Source of the DNA: Flavobacterium sp. YJ01
GTDB lineage: Bacteria; Bacteroidota; Bacteroidia; Flavobacteriales; Flavobacteriaceae
DNA length: 64,000 nucleotides
Reading direction: 5' to 3'
Assembly (NCBI RefSeq): GCF_029320955.1
Contig: NZ_CP119757.1
Span: forward strand, 3,720,001 to 3,784,000
Shown here: positions 8,230-17,511 of the stretch, piece after piece
Numbering within the stretch: the stretch's first letter is position 1
Layout of the letters: the number at the start of each line of letters is the position of its first letter
Notes under the pieces: generated by a model
Databases searched by the model: none
Told to the model about the DNA's origin: nothing
What the model saw: the letters and a program-made list of their open reading frames with translations, nothing else
Position numbers and translations under genes: made by a program

Positions 8230-10047
8230 TTATTTTTTGATTATTTTAAAACTTTCACTGCTTCCGTTTTCAAAACTAACTTTAACAAAATAAAAACCAC
8301 TCATTAAATTTGAGGGTAATACTGTTACTTGTGAATCAGAATTATTAATATTCTGATGCCACACTTGTTTTCCACTTGCTTCATAAATTGTAATATGCGC
8401 AATATTTACAGGATTGTTAAAATCTATTGTAAACACTTCATTAAAAGGATTAGGATAAACATTAAATGAATTTTTTGATGCAAGTTCAAAATCATCATTT
8501 CCTAAGTTCGGATCATAAGTTCCAGCTTCGTTATTATTTTTATCTAAAGATGTTACCACAATAAATTTAGTATCAACTTGATCCTGAGTCAATGTAAACT
8601 GGTTTTTAGCTGTAATTTCGATAATTTTAGAACCGTCATCTTTGTTGGTAACGGCTTCGGCAGCGTTGTTAAAAGCATAAATTACATATTTTACTGGTAA
8701 ATCACCATCAGAAGCAGGAGCAGGGGTATCCCAAGTTAAGCTGGTTCCTGTAATAGTAATATTTGCCGGTTTATTTGGGCAAATGTCATCTTTTCCTGCA
8801 ATAGGCGGAGCGAAAGATTTGTATTTATATTCTGCTCCACTCAAATTTGTATTTATTGATTTTGAATTCGTTTTTATAGAAGCGTAACTATAGGCAATTT
8901 GACCAAATGTAGCATTCATAGATGCTGTTCTGTTGTGAATCGTCTGATTTTGTAATTCTGACGATGCCCAGTTGTTGGTATCATCCATTTTGTAAAACGC
9001 TTGACTTACATATAATTGCTTGTTTCTAGCTTTTATTTCATCATTCCACCATTGCGAAAGTTTTACATAATCTTGTGCTCCAGTGATTTTCCAATATAAT
9101 TGCGGAGCAAGATAATCTACTTTTCCAGCGTCTAACCATGCAATCGGATCGTAAAATAAGTCATTGTAAGATGATCCACCAGTAATTCCAGCAGGCACAC
9201 CGCTTTTCCATATCCCAGAAGGACTCACTCCAAAAACAATATTTTTATTCAAATTAGTATTAATAGTCTGAAGAGCATCATAAACCATTGTAATCAAGAT
9301 GTTTCCGTTTTCTCTTCTCCAGTTTGCTAATGTTAAACCATTTGGATTATGGTCAATAAATGTTTGACTATCTTGATTTGCAGGAGCTGCAGCCATGGCA
9401 CCGCTTGGGTAAAAATAGTCGTCAAAATGAATTCCATCAACATCATATCGTGTGGCAATATCCTGAATGATAGAAACAATGTAGTCCCGAACTTCGGGTA
9501 ATCCGGGATTTAATATTTTCAAGTTGGCATTATTGGCGGCAGTAATTACCCATGACGGATTTTTACTTATCGGATGATTTGACGCATTTGTATAAGTACC
9601 ATTCTTTGCTCTATAAGGATTTATCCAAGCATGAAGATCCAATCCTCTCTTATGCGATTCAGTTATGGCAAATGTTAAAGGATCCCATAGAGGGTTAGGA
9701 GCTAGTCCTTCCGTTCCTGTTAAGTAGTTTGACCAGGGTTCTATTGCAGATACATATAGTGCATCACTTGCTGGACGAACTTGCAGAAATACCGTATTAT
9801 AACCATTGTTTTGAAGATTATCTAGAATTGTAATTAATTCGGCCTGTTGTACAGCGGGAGAAGCTGTTTTGTTTGTAGGCCATGTTAGATTGAAAACAGA
9901 GGGTAAAAAAACACCTCTCAAATCTCTTTTAGGTGTTGTTTTATTAAATTCTGGTCCCTGTATGCATTGTGCTTCGAGTAGTGAGAAACTCAAAAACAGA
10001 CATGTTGCAATTGCAGTTTTAAAAGCAGTAAAAGTAGTTTTTTTCAT
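8230..10047 (-). CDS. GHL10/DUF187-type glycosyl hydrolase with T9SS sorting domain
   Basis: 605 residues. After a signal peptide ending near LLEAQ, residues about 40-360 match the YngK-like GHL10 (DUF187) hydrolase family: RDLRGVFLPSVFNLTWP, VDGIHFDDYFYPSG with acidic residues suited to catalysis, and VDYLAPQLYWKI. A fibronectin-like segment follows (ITGTSLTWDTPAPASDGDLP). The last ~75 residues (NVYPNPFNEVFTIDF...SFKIIKK) form a type A C-terminal signal for the type IX secretion system, so the enzyme is exported to the surface or medium. The glycan substrate is unknown; related proteins are tied to peptidoglycan or polysaccharide hydrolysis. Confidence 0.9.
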   Translation of the reverse strand: MKKTTFTAFKTAIATCLFLSFSLLEAQCIQGPEFNKTTPKRDLRGVFLPSVFNLTWPTNKTASPAVQQAELITILDNLQNNGYNTVFLQVRPASDALYVSAIEPWSNYLTGTEGLAPNPLWDPLTFAITESHKRGLDLHAWINPYRAKNGTYTNASNHPISKNPSWVITAANNANLKILNPGLPEVRDYIVSIIQDIATRYDVDGIHFDDYFYPSGAMAAAPANQDSQTFIDHNPNGLTLANWRRENGNILITMVYDALQTINTNLNKNIVFGVSPSGIWKSGVPAGITGGSSYNDLFYDPIAWLDAGKVDYLAPQLYWKITGAQDYVKLSQWWNDEIKARNKQLYVSQAFYKMDDTNNWASSELQNQTIHNRTASMNATFGQIAYSYASIKTNSKSINTNLSGAEYKYKSFAPPIAGKDDICPNKPANITITGTSLTWDTPAPASDGDLPVKYVIYAFNNAAEAVTNKDDGSKIIEITAKNQFTLTQDQVDTKFIVVTSLDKNNNEAGTYDPNLGNDDFELASKNSFNVYPNPFNEVFTIDFNNPVNIAHITIYEASGKQVWHQNINNSDSQVTVLPSNLMSGFYFVKVSFENGSSESFKIIKK

Positions 10048-10310
10048 AGTAAATTGGTTTTTTGGTATAATTATCGAAGTATAAATATATTAAAAAACGC
10101 AATTGTATTCATTTATTTTGCATTTTATTTCGTTTTTAATTTGATTTAAAATGCAAATAACGCAACAAGACGCAAAAATAGAAAGGATATTTTTGAAATT
10201 TAAGAACAAGACATAAAAAAAGACCTCAATTGCTTTAGAGGTCTTTTTGTTTTATTGTACGAACATTTTTATTTTAATGCTTTTGTAAAAAAGAAAAATA
10301 AAGCAAGTTT
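10048..10310. other. intergenic region, no gene seen
   Basis: AT-rich sequence between two minus-strand genes. Apart from the terminator at 10216-10247 I see only AAAATGCAAATAACGCAA-type short repeats near 10147-10170 and no coding pattern. Confidence 0.5.
10216..10247 (-). terminator. terminator of the small membrane protein gene
   Basis: The hairpin AAAAAGACCTC/GAGGTCTTTTT has a 10-base loop, with A and T tracts on either side. It lies 64 bases after the stop codon of the minus-strand gene at 10311. Confidence 0.75.
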
Positions 10311-10622
10311 TTATGTATTACGATTGTAAGATCTTTTAATTAAATATTGAATTAGTATTACAGCTAATAAAACGACAGCAATAAGCAGTTCCAGAAAAAT
10401 TAACCCCACGAAGGGCATTCCGCATTTTAATGGTCCATTAGCAGTTAATCTATTTGCAATAATATTAAACACTAAGCATGAAAATACGATTTGCAAAAGA
10501 AAATTAATAATACTCACTTTGGCAAAGTTCAATTTTATACTTTCTGCATTATCTTTTCTTCCAAATATAAATTGGAAAATTAATGGTAAAAAGAGTAATA
10601 AAAAGGGATTGATTCCGAACAT
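10311..10622 (-). CDS. small membrane protein of unknown function
   Basis: 103 residues with three hydrophobic segments: NPFLLLFLPLIFQFIFG at about 5-21, VSIINFLLQIVFSCLVFNII at about 36-55 and LIFLELLIAVVLLAVILIQY near 74-93. The C-terminus is basic (KRSYNRNT). The pattern is that of a real integral membrane protein, but I do not recognise the family. It lies downstream of the copper oxidase gene in the opposite orientation to none of its neighbours and has its own terminator. Confidence 0.6.
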   Translation of the reverse strand: MFGINPFLLLFLPLIFQFIFGRKDNAESIKLNFAKVSIINFLLQIVFSCLVFNIIANRLTANGPLKCGMPFVGLIFLELLIAVVLLAVILIQYLIKRSYNRNT

Positions 10623-10689
10623 AGTTTAAATTGGCTTTTGATGATTTTGATCTTTTCAAAATTAATGCCAATTCATTTTTGTAAGCCTT

Positions 10690-12933
10690 TTAATAATTTA
10701 AATTAACCCCAAAACCAATTCCCATATCGCTGTCATAATGAGTTGTAATCCCGAAGTTTCGGCCAACGATGTATTTCAATCCTGCCATGTATTCTTTATC
10801 GGTGTTCCACATTAAATTCATTCGAAGTCTTTGCGAAAGCGGAATATCTTTTCTTTCAAACTGTAAACGTACATTTCCATCGGTATAAACCTCAACTTGC
10901 GCTTTTATGAGCATTGGTAAAGTGTATTCAGCTCCTAAACTAAAAACCGAGCGATTATCTTTGGTGTTTTTTTGACCAAAGAGATTTTGTTCTTGTTCGT
11001 CCATTCCCATTTTTCGGTAACGCCAGTCAAAACCTATAAAAGGCATTAACCATTGATTTTTTCCAATATATCTTCCAATATGCGTTTCGGTTTCATAACC
11101 GTGTTTGTCGTTGTAGCCCAATCTCCATTCTGTTCCGATGCTCCAGCGCGTATTACTGAACATCGCTTCACCATCATTTCCATTCGTAGCAAAATCATTT
11201 TCAGCCATAAAATGAAACATTCTGTCATCCATTTTTAGCATTTTAAAAGCCATTTCTGGATGATGAATCAACGGATTTGGTGCCGAATTTTCATAAGTAA
11301 AAATTCTTCCCATTCCCGCCATCATATGATATAAAATATGACAATGAAAAAACCAGTCGCCATCGGCATTTGCCTGAAATTCGATTGTATCAGTTTCCAT
11401 TGGCATAATATCAATGACATTTTTAAGTGGAGCATAATCGCCGTGTTCATTCAGAATTCTAAAATCGTGTCCGTGTAAATGCATTGGGTGTCGCATCATT
11501 GAACCATTATATAAAATAATACGAACGTTTTCTCCTTTTTTAATTAGAATTTTATCCGTTTCAGAAACTACTTTATTGTCTAAACTCCAAACGTAGCGGT
11601 TCATGTTTCCAGATAAAGTGAAACGCAATTCTTTTACAGGCGCGTCTTTTGGAAGATTGGTTTTAAACGGGGATTTCAGCATTCCGTAATTCAAAGTCAC
11701 AATTTCAGAAGTTTCAGTGCTGTCACTTTCCATTTTCATGTCTTCCATATTATGATTGGAATGATCCATTTTTGGTTTTGAATTTTCATCTTCACCAGAA
11801 ATTTCGGGATACATTACGGCATTCATATCCATTTTATTCAAAGACATATTCATGCCCATATCGTTCATTTCTCCATTCATTTTCATCATATCATTCATCA
11901 TTTTCATGCCTTCAAAATATTTTAGTTTTGAAAGATGATGAATTGGTTGTTTTTCTCCACTTCCTAAAAACAAAGAGGCTGATCCCGTTCTGTCTTCGGC
12001 TGTAGCCAAAAAAGCAAAAGATTTATGGTCTTCTGGAATAGTAACCACAACATCGTAAGTTTCAGAAACCGCAATAATCAAACGATCAACTTCTACTGGT
12101 TCGACGTCGTTTCCATCACTTGCCACAACGGTAATTTTTCCGCCACCGTAAGTCAGCCAGAAATAACTGGAAGCACCTCCGTTTGCAATTCGTAATCGAA
12201 CTTTTGAACCTGGTTTCAAATCTGAAAACTGTTGTTCATTTCTTCCGTTAATTAGAAATTTTTCATAATAAACATCACTCACATCCATGGCATTCATTCG
12301 TTTCCATTCGTTGGTCACTTTGGTCGAAAAATGGCCTTGTTTTACCGCTTCGGCATAACTTTGTGTTGTTCCTTTTTTAATTGCAAACCAGTCATTGGCA
12401 TTGTGAAGCATTCGCTGAATATTTTCTGGTTTAAGATCTGACCATTCACTTAAAATAACTGGAATCGTTGGCAAATCGTCAATGCCTTTTCTAATTGTTG
12501 AATCGTCTTTTTTCTTATTGATGATAAAAAGTCCGTACAAACCAATTTGTTCCTGCAAACCAGAATGACTGTGATACCAATAGGTTCCGTTTTGAATTAT
12601 AGGAAAAGAATATTTATGAGTTGTTGCCGGTTCAATCGGCATTTGAGTTAAATAGGGAACTCCGTCTTCTTTATTGGGAAGAAATAATCCGTGCCAATGC
12701 ATAGAAGTTGTTTCTTTTTTTAATTCGTTATGAACATAAATTTCAGCAATATCACCTTCAGTAAAAGTCAGAGTCGGCATCGGAATTTGTCCGTTAACAG
12801 AAATTGCTCGTTTTTCTTTGCCCGAAAAATTGACAATTGTATCACGGACATGCAAATCGTAACGCACTACTTTTTGAGCCTTCAGCTGAAAAGCAATTAA
12901 AAAAAGTAGAAGTATATATTTGATTTTTATCAT
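10690..12933 (-). CDS. multicopper oxidase fused to CopB-like C-terminal domain
   Basis: 747 residues from the ATG at 12933 (MIKIKYILLLFLIAFQLKAQ, a signal peptide); the frame extends 12 codons further upstream. Residues 20-555 are a CopA-type periplasmic multicopper oxidase with all copper ligand motifs: HWHG 79-82, WYHSHS 119-124, HPMHLHGHD 482-490 and HCHILYHMM 530-538. A Met/His-rich segment at about 343-408 suits copper binding. Residues about 595-747 are unlike an oxidase: alternating strands ending in the aromatic C-terminus FGVNLNY, like the outer-membrane protein CopB. The likely job is oxidation of Cu(I) during copper detoxification. It lies downstream of the Cu ATPase. Confidence 0.9.
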   Translation of the reverse strand: MIKIKYILLLFLIAFQLKAQKVVRYDLHVRDTIVNFSGKEKRAISVNGQIPMPTLTFTEGDIAEIYVHNELKKETTSMHWHGLFLPNKEDGVPYLTQMPIEPATTHKYSFPIIQNGTYWYHSHSGLQEQIGLYGLFIINKKKDDSTIRKGIDDLPTIPVILSEWSDLKPENIQRMLHNANDWFAIKKGTTQSYAEAVKQGHFSTKVTNEWKRMNAMDVSDVYYEKFLINGRNEQQFSDLKPGSKVRLRIANGGASSYFWLTYGGGKITVVASDGNDVEPVEVDRLIIAVSETYDVVVTIPEDHKSFAFLATAEDRTGSASLFLGSGEKQPIHHLSKLKYFEGMKMMNDMMKMNGEMNDMGMNMSLNKMDMNAVMYPEISGEDENSKPKMDHSNHNMEDMKMESDSTETSEIVTLNYGMLKSPFKTNLPKDAPVKELRFTLSGNMNRYVWSLDNKVVSETDKILIKKGENVRIILYNGSMMRHPMHLHGHDFRILNEHGDYAPLKNVIDIMPMETDTIEFQANADGDWFFHCHILYHMMAGMGRIFTYENSAPNPLIHHPEMAFKMLKMDDRMFHFMAENDFATNGNDGEAMFSNTRWSIGTEWRLGYNDKHGYETETHIGRYIGKNQWLMPFIGFDWRYRKMGMDEQEQNLFGQKNTKDNRSVFSLGAEYTLPMLIKAQVEVYTDGNVRLQFERKDIPLSQRLRMNLMWNTDKEYMAGLKYIVGRNFGITTHYDSDMGIGFGVNLNY

Positions 12934-12980
12934 TATTATAATTTTAATTCGTTGGGTTAAATTGAACACAGTTTAATTTT

Positions 12981-13109
12981 AACACATAGAAACATAGAGT
13001 TTTATGTGTAAAAAAGAAAGTACAAGAAACTAGTTTCCACACATAGCTATGTGTATTGATGCAAGTGAAACGCCTTTACCTACAATGTAAAGCTATGTTT
13101 CTATGTGTT
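12981..13109. repeat. ACACATAG structured repeat, copy 1
   Basis: 129 bases bounded by AACACATAGAAACATAG (12981-12997) and its exact reverse complement CTATGTTTCTATGTGTT (13093-13109). Inside are GAAACTAGTTTC, the perfect palindrome CACATAGCTATGTG, and the shared block AGTGAAACGCCTTTA. It lies between the copper ATPase and oxidase genes. The inner blocks read on the plus strand, opposite to the genes. Confidence 0.85.
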
Positions 13110-13127
13110 GAAATAATTATGCCTAAC

Positions 13128-15662
13128 TTATAATTTTAAATTTCTCAATCGCAAAGCGTTTACGATTACAGATACAGAACTCAAACTCATGGCAACAGCA
13201 GCTAACATCGGCGAAAGCAGAATTCCTAAAAATGGATATAAAATTCCTGCTGCAATTGGTACGCCTAAAGTATTATAAATAAAAGCAAAAAATAGATTTT
13301 GTTTGATGTTTGACATAACGGCATGGCTCAGGTTTTTGGCTTTTACAATTCCGTTTAAATCGCCTTTTACCAATGTAATTTTTGCGCTTTCGATTGCAAC
13401 ATCAGTTCCTGTTCCCATTGCAATTCCAATGTTTGATTGTGCTAAAGCAGGCGCATCATTGATTCCGTCGCCAGCCATGGCAACAATTTTTCCTTGTACT
13501 TGAAGACGTTCAATTTCTTTTAATTTATCTTCAGGAAGACAATCTGCTTTGAAAGAACTCAAATGTAAATGTTCAGCAACGGCTTTTGCCGTATTATGAT
13601 TATCACCTGTCATCATGATAACCTCAACGCCTTGAGCTATTAATTCTTTAATGGCTTTTGCGCTGTTTTCTTTGATGGCATCGGTAATAGCTACGAAACC
13701 TAAAACGCTTTTTTCAATGGCGATGTACGAAATAGTTTTTCCTAAATTCTGTTCAAAAATTACTTTTTGTTCTAAATCGGTAGAAACAGAAGCGCCAATC
13801 TCATCCATTAATTTTCTATTTCCTAAAGCTACTTTTTTGTTTTCTATAATTCCTAAAACACCTTTTCCGGTAATGGTTTCAAAACTTTGAACTTCTTTAA
13901 ATGAACTTTTTTTTGCTTTCGCGAAATTGACCACGGCCTGCGCCAAAGGATGTTCACTATGCTGATTTAAAGAAGCAATATTTTGAAGCAGAAAATCTTC
14001 CTCATTATTAACGGCATATATTTTTTCTACAGATGGTTTTCCTTCCGTAATTGTTCCTGTTTTATCGGTAATTAAAACATCAATTTTATTCATGTTTTCC
14101 AAGGCTTCGGCATTTTTGATCAAGATTCCGTTTTGTGCTCCTTTACCAACTCCCACCATGACAGACATCGGAGTTGCGAGTCCAAGTGCGCAAGGACAAG
14201 CGATAATTAAAACAGCAATGGCATTGATTAATCCGTAAACATAAGCGGGTTCTGGACCAAATTTTGCCCAAGCAAAAAAGGTTACAATCGAAATAATAAC
14301 TACAGTCGGAACAAAATATTTAGAAACTCGATCGGCTAATTTCTGAATTGGAGCGCGAGATCTGCTGGCATCATTTACCATTTGAATAATCTGCGACAAC
14401 ATGGTTTCAGATCCTACTTTTTCGGCAATCATAACAAATGATTTTGTGCCGTTTATTGTTCCCGAAATTACAGCATCGCCTGTTTTTTTGTCAACAGGAA
14501 TTGGTTCTCCTGTAATCATCGATTCATCGATACTGCTTTCGCCAGAAGTTATTTTTCCATCAACCGGAATTTTTTCTCCTGGTTTTACACGAAGTAAATC
14601 GCCCTTTTTAATGTTATGAATAGAAATTACTTTGTCAATTCCGTTTTCTACCAACGTAGCTTCTGTTGGAGCTAATTTTAATAATTCTTTTATTGCTCCG
14701 TTAGTTTGTCCGTGCGCTTTTGCTTCTAATAATTGTCCTAATAAAACTAAAGTGATAATTACAGTTGCGGCTTCAAAATACAAATGAATAGTTCCGTGAT
14801 GTGATTTGAATTCAGCTGGAAAAATATCTGGAAAAAACATTCCGACAATACTAAAAAGGAAAGCAACACTTGTTCCGATTCCAATTAAAGTGAACATGTT
14901 AAACTTCCAAGTCACAATGGATTTGTAGGCACGAACAAAAAACATCCATCCTGCATAAAACAATACTGGAAGCGAAAATAGAAATTGAACCCAATTCCAT
15001 TTTTCGATAGACATTATATTGTAAAGCGGATTATTCGGAATCATTTCTGACATTGAAATAATGAAAATAGGAAGCGTAAACAAAATTGCTATTTTCATTT
15101 TTTTCAATAAATCACTGTAAGTTTTGTTTTCTTCGCTTTCAGAAGCCTGCATCGGAACCAAACCCATTCCGCAAATCGGGCAATCGCCTGGTTCGTTTGA
15201 AACGATTTCAGGATGCATCGGACACGTAAATTGTGTTGCAGTTATGGCAATTTGTGGAACTAAATCCATTCCGCACACTGGGCAGTCTCCGGGTTTGTTA
15301 TATGTTTTGTCGCCTTCGCAATGCATTGGGCAATAATAAACGCCGTTTGCACTATGCTGATGCACTTTTTTTGTTTCTGTTTTATGATGATCATGGTTCT
15401 CTTTTTTATGACCCGAACAGCAAGATTTTACAGATGTTTCAGAATGGTTTTTAGGAGAATCCATTTCGATAGTATAATTTCCTGCTGTAGACAAAACTTC
15501 TTGAAATTTTTCTGTCGACACATGTTTGTCCATTATTATGGTTGCAGTTGGCGGATTCAGAGTTACTTCTGCCTGAACGCCATCTATTTCATTTAAAGTT
15601 TTTTCGACTTTAGTTCGACAGCCGTTGCAAGACATTCCTGAAATTATATATTGATGAGTCAT
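13128..15662 (-). CDS. copA: copper-translocating P1B-type ATPase
   Basis: 844 residues. The domains in order are: heavy-metal-associated domain with GMSCNGC (9-15); His-rich linker with CC at 81-82 (about 79-103); two heavy-metal-binding zinc-ribbon-like segments, YYCPMH...GMDLVP (109-136) and [10 protein letters not shown]...GMGLVP (145-170); and a P1B ATPase core. The core has TGEP (384-387), the ion-binding CPC (489-491), phosphorylation motif DKTGT (533-537), HP (571-572) and GDGIND (731-736). CPC with a GMSCNGC domain points to Cu(I) (or Ag(I)) export across the inner membrane. It is in a minus-strand copper cluster, separated from its neighbours by repeat elements. Confidence 0.95.
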   Translation of the reverse strand: MTHQYIISGMSCNGCRTKVEKTLNEIDGVQAEVTLNPPTATIIMDKHVSTEKFQEVLSTAGNYTIEMDSPKNHSETSVKSCCSGHKKENHDHHKTETKKVHQHSANGVYYCPMHCEGDKTYNKPGDCPVCGMDLVPQIAITATQFTCPMHPEIVSNEPGDCPICGMGLVPMQASESEENKTYSDLLKKMKIAILFTLPIFIISMSEMIPNNPLYNIMSIEKWNWVQFLFSLPVLFYAGWMFFVRAYKSIVTWKFNMFTLIGIGTSVAFLFSIVGMFFPDIFPAEFKSHHGTIHLYFEAATVIITLVLLGQLLEAKAHGQTNGAIKELLKLAPTEATLVENGIDKVISIHNIKKGDLLRVKPGEKIPVDGKITSGESSIDESMITGEPIPVDKKTGDAVISGTINGTKSFVMIAEKVGSETMLSQIIQMVNDASRSRAPIQKLADRVSKYFVPTVVIISIVTFFAWAKFGPEPAYVYGLINAIAVLIIACPCALGLATPMSVMVGVGKGAQNGILIKNAEALENMNKIDVLITDKTGTITEGKPSVEKIYAVNNEEDFLLQNIASLNQHSEHPLAQAVVNFAKAKKSSFKEVQSFETITGKGVLGIIENKKVALGNRKLMDEIGASVSTDLEQKVIFEQNLGKTISYIAIEKSVLGFVAITDAIKENSAKAIKELIAQGVEVIMMTGDNHNTAKAVAEHLHLSSFKADCLPEDKLKEIERLQVQGKIVAMAGDGINDAPALAQSNIGIAMGTGTDVAIESAKITLVKGDLNGIVKAKNLSHAVMSNIKQNLFFAFIYNTLGVPIAAGILYPFLGILLSPMLAAVAMSLSSVSVIVNALRLRNLKL

Positions 15663-15753
15663 TGTATTGGTTTTTAAGTATTACAATGCAAATTTCCGAA
15701 GTACAAGTTACAATGGTTTGTAGAATTTTGGGAATGATTTGTAAGATTTACGA

Positions 15754-15890
15754 TTTTTTTTTAACCGCAAAAGGTGCAAGGATTTTTGATATGCTGGGCT
15801 TTATAAAAAACGCAAAGTTCGCAAAGCTTTATCTTAAAAATAACTTTGCGAACCTTGCGTAAATCTTTGCGCCTTTTGCGGTTAAAAAAA
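15754..15890. repeat. CGCAAAG inverted-repeat element, copy 1
   Basis: The outer arms (15754-15784 and 15860-15890) contain TTAACCGCAAAAGG and its complement with few differences. The inner arms are CGCAAAGTTCGCAAAG (15811-15826) and CTTTGCGAACCTTGCG (15844-15859). The element fills most of the gap between the copper ATPase and the AraC gene. A relative is at 35413-35512. Confidence 0.8.
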
Positions 15891-15892
15891 AA

Positions 15893-16453
15893 TTACAAAT
15901 TCTCTATCTGAATACGCATTTTATCTTTCGATTGTTTGAAAGAAGTAGGAGTGTAGCCCGTAATTTTTTTGAATTGATTACTCAAATGCGCCACATTGCT
16001 ATAGTTCAAAATATCAGCAATTTCGCTTAACGAAAGCTCATTATAAATCAACAATTCTTTTACTTTTTCTATTTTCTGGCTAATGAAATACTTTTCGATT
16101 GTCGTGTTTTCAATTTCCGAGAATAAATTGCTCAGCGAATTATAATCTTGATTTAAATTTTCTGCCAAGTAATCAGACAAGTTGATTTTAAGATCATTGT
16201 TTTTATGATGAACCAAATCGACAATCAGGTTTTTTATTTTTTCTACCGTTTTTGTTTTTTTATCATCAATTAAATCAAAACCTAAAATTTGAAGATTTTC
16301 TAATAAAACCTCTTTCTGTTTATCGCTAATTTCTTCCTCAAGTTCAACTTCACCCAATTCAACAGCAATAGTTTGAAGTCCGAGCTTTTCGAACTCAGAC
16401 TTCACAACCATTTTGCATCGGCTACACACCATATTTTTGATGTAAAGCTTCAT
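15893..16453 (-). CDS. AraC-type regulator with metal-binding-like N-terminus
   Basis: 186 residues. Residues 1-65 look like a heavy-metal-associated (HMA) domain: MKLYIKNMVCSRCKMVVKSEFEKLG has CxxC at 10-13 and is followed by the beta-alpha pattern of that fold. Residues about 85-186 are an AraC-type DNA-binding domain (LSLSEIADILNYSNVAHLSNQFKKITGYTPTSFK). A one-protein copper sensor that binds metal at its N-terminus and regulates the cluster is the natural reading, but that is inference. It starts 1 base after the DUF3347 gene stop, so the two are co-transcribed. Confidence 0.85.
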   Translation of the reverse strand: MKLYIKNMVCSRCKMVVKSEFEKLGLQTIAVELGEVELEEEISDKQKEVLLENLQILGFDLIDDKKTKTVEKIKNLIVDLVHHKNNDLKINLSDYLAENLNQDYNSLSNLFSEIENTTIEKYFISQKIEKVKELLIYNELSLSEIADILNYSNVAHLSNQFKKITGYTPTSFKQSKDKMRIQIENL

Positions 16454-16454
16454 A

Positions 16455-16982
16455 TTATTTAATCGTTTCTACCACGTTTCCGCAAGTCAGCATCGAAGAA
16501 CCGTAATACGGATTCTTAACTGCTTTTTCTTTGCTTAACCAATCAGCATCGGCCATTGGGCAATATTGTTTGTAGATTGGTTCAGTTGGATTTGAAACTT
16601 TTATTAAATCGTACGTGCTTTTAGACAACGATTTAAAAGTCTCACGTTGTTTTTTAAGATCTGTTGTTGATGAAATACTTTTAGCATCGGCAGTTAGTTT
16701 TTTCACTACTTTCATCCAAACTGTATGTTCGTTGCTTTTCAATTTGTCCATTTTTACTGCTGTAATCGCTGTCAGTAAATCTTTGGCTTTAGCCGAAGTC
16801 AATTTGCTGTCACTTTTTATAAGTGCATCTTTTACAGTAAAATAAGCATCATAAACGCTTTGCAATTGAGCATCTGCAATTTCGATTGTTATTGCTTCAG
16901 AATTTAGCGTGTTTGCCTGAATGTTATTTGCAGAAAATAATATTGCGATTGTTGCTGTTAAAGCTATAATTGATTTTTTCAT
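16455..16982 (-). CDS. exported DUF3347 protein
   Basis: 175 residues from the ATG at 16982 (MKKSIIALTATIAILFSANNIQA, signal peptide); the frame extends 10 codons upstream. The DUF3347 pattern is visible: VYDAYFTVKDALIKSD, then the C-terminal YKQYCPMADADWL...NPYYGSSMLTCG, where the Cys/Met motifs may bind metal. DUF3347 proteins accompany copper and heavy-metal efflux genes in Bacteroidota, usually in the periplasm. The stop is 1 base before the AraC start. Confidence 0.88.
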   Translation of the reverse strand: MKKSIIALTATIAILFSANNIQANTLNSEAITIEIADAQLQSVYDAYFTVKDALIKSDSKLTSAKAKDLLTAITAVKMDKLKSNEHTVWMKVVKKLTADAKSISSTTDLKKQRETFKSLSKSTYDLIKVSNPTEPIYKQYCPMADADWLSKEKAVKNPYYGSSMLTCGNVVETIK

Positions 16983-17081
16983 TGTGATTTGTATTTGATA
17001 AAGGATTTTCAAATTTCCTTTAGATTATTTAAAGTTTTCGATTCAAAAAATACCCAATATGGGCTAATAAAAATACAAAAA

Positions 17082-17495
17082 TTATATTTTCGGCTTCAGC
17101 CAAATTGAAGTAAAACCCGAAGAAATAGTAACTTCAGGATAATAATTGAAAGTGTTTTTTAAAGAAAAATTGAAAATATTATTTTGTAAATCAAATTCAT
17201 TTGAAGTTAAAATAATATTTGAAAAGTTTGAGGTATTACAGCCCGAATGACGGCATTTTCCGTCACAATTATGTTTGTCTTGTTTTGAAGTTTTGTTTTC
17301 GCAGCATTTTTTAGAACAGCTGTTTTCTTTTTTAGTGGCAATTTCTTTAGTATGTTCCATATTGCATGCATAAGTATAACCTGGATTCAAAAAGAAACTA
17401 AGCGTTATAAAAAGCATTATTATGTGGATTTTCTTGTTCAAAGAAATTGATTTTAGTAGCACAAATTTAGTTAAAAATGTTTGAGCAAATTGCAT
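17082..17495 (-). CDS. small exported Cys-rich protein of the copper cluster
   Basis: 137 residues from the ATG at 17495. The hydrophobic stretch IIMLFITLSFFLNPGYTYAC looks like a signal peptide. It is followed by a Cys/His/Lys-rich segment (CSKKCCENKTSKQDKHNCDGKCRHSGC) suited to metal binding and a C-terminal beta-like part. A TAAATTTG box lies at 17462-17469 inside the frame, so a start at the ATG at 17417 or the TTG at 17441 (MNKKIHII...) may be the true one. I do not recognise a named family; first gene of the copper cluster. Confidence 0.65.
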   Translation of the reverse strand: MQFAQTFLTKFVLLKSISLNKKIHIIMLFITLSFFLNPGYTYACNMEHTKEIATKKENSCSKKCCENKTSKQDKHNCDGKCRHSGCNTSNFSNIILTSNEFDLQNNIFNFSLKNTFNYYPEVTISSGFTSIWLKPKI

Positions 17496-17511
17496 TTTAT
17501 GATTTTGCTAA

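Noticed and set aside
11772..12005. Antisense frame in the Met/His-rich part of the oxidase
   Set aside because: Arises from the repeated ATG/CAT codons of the real gene.
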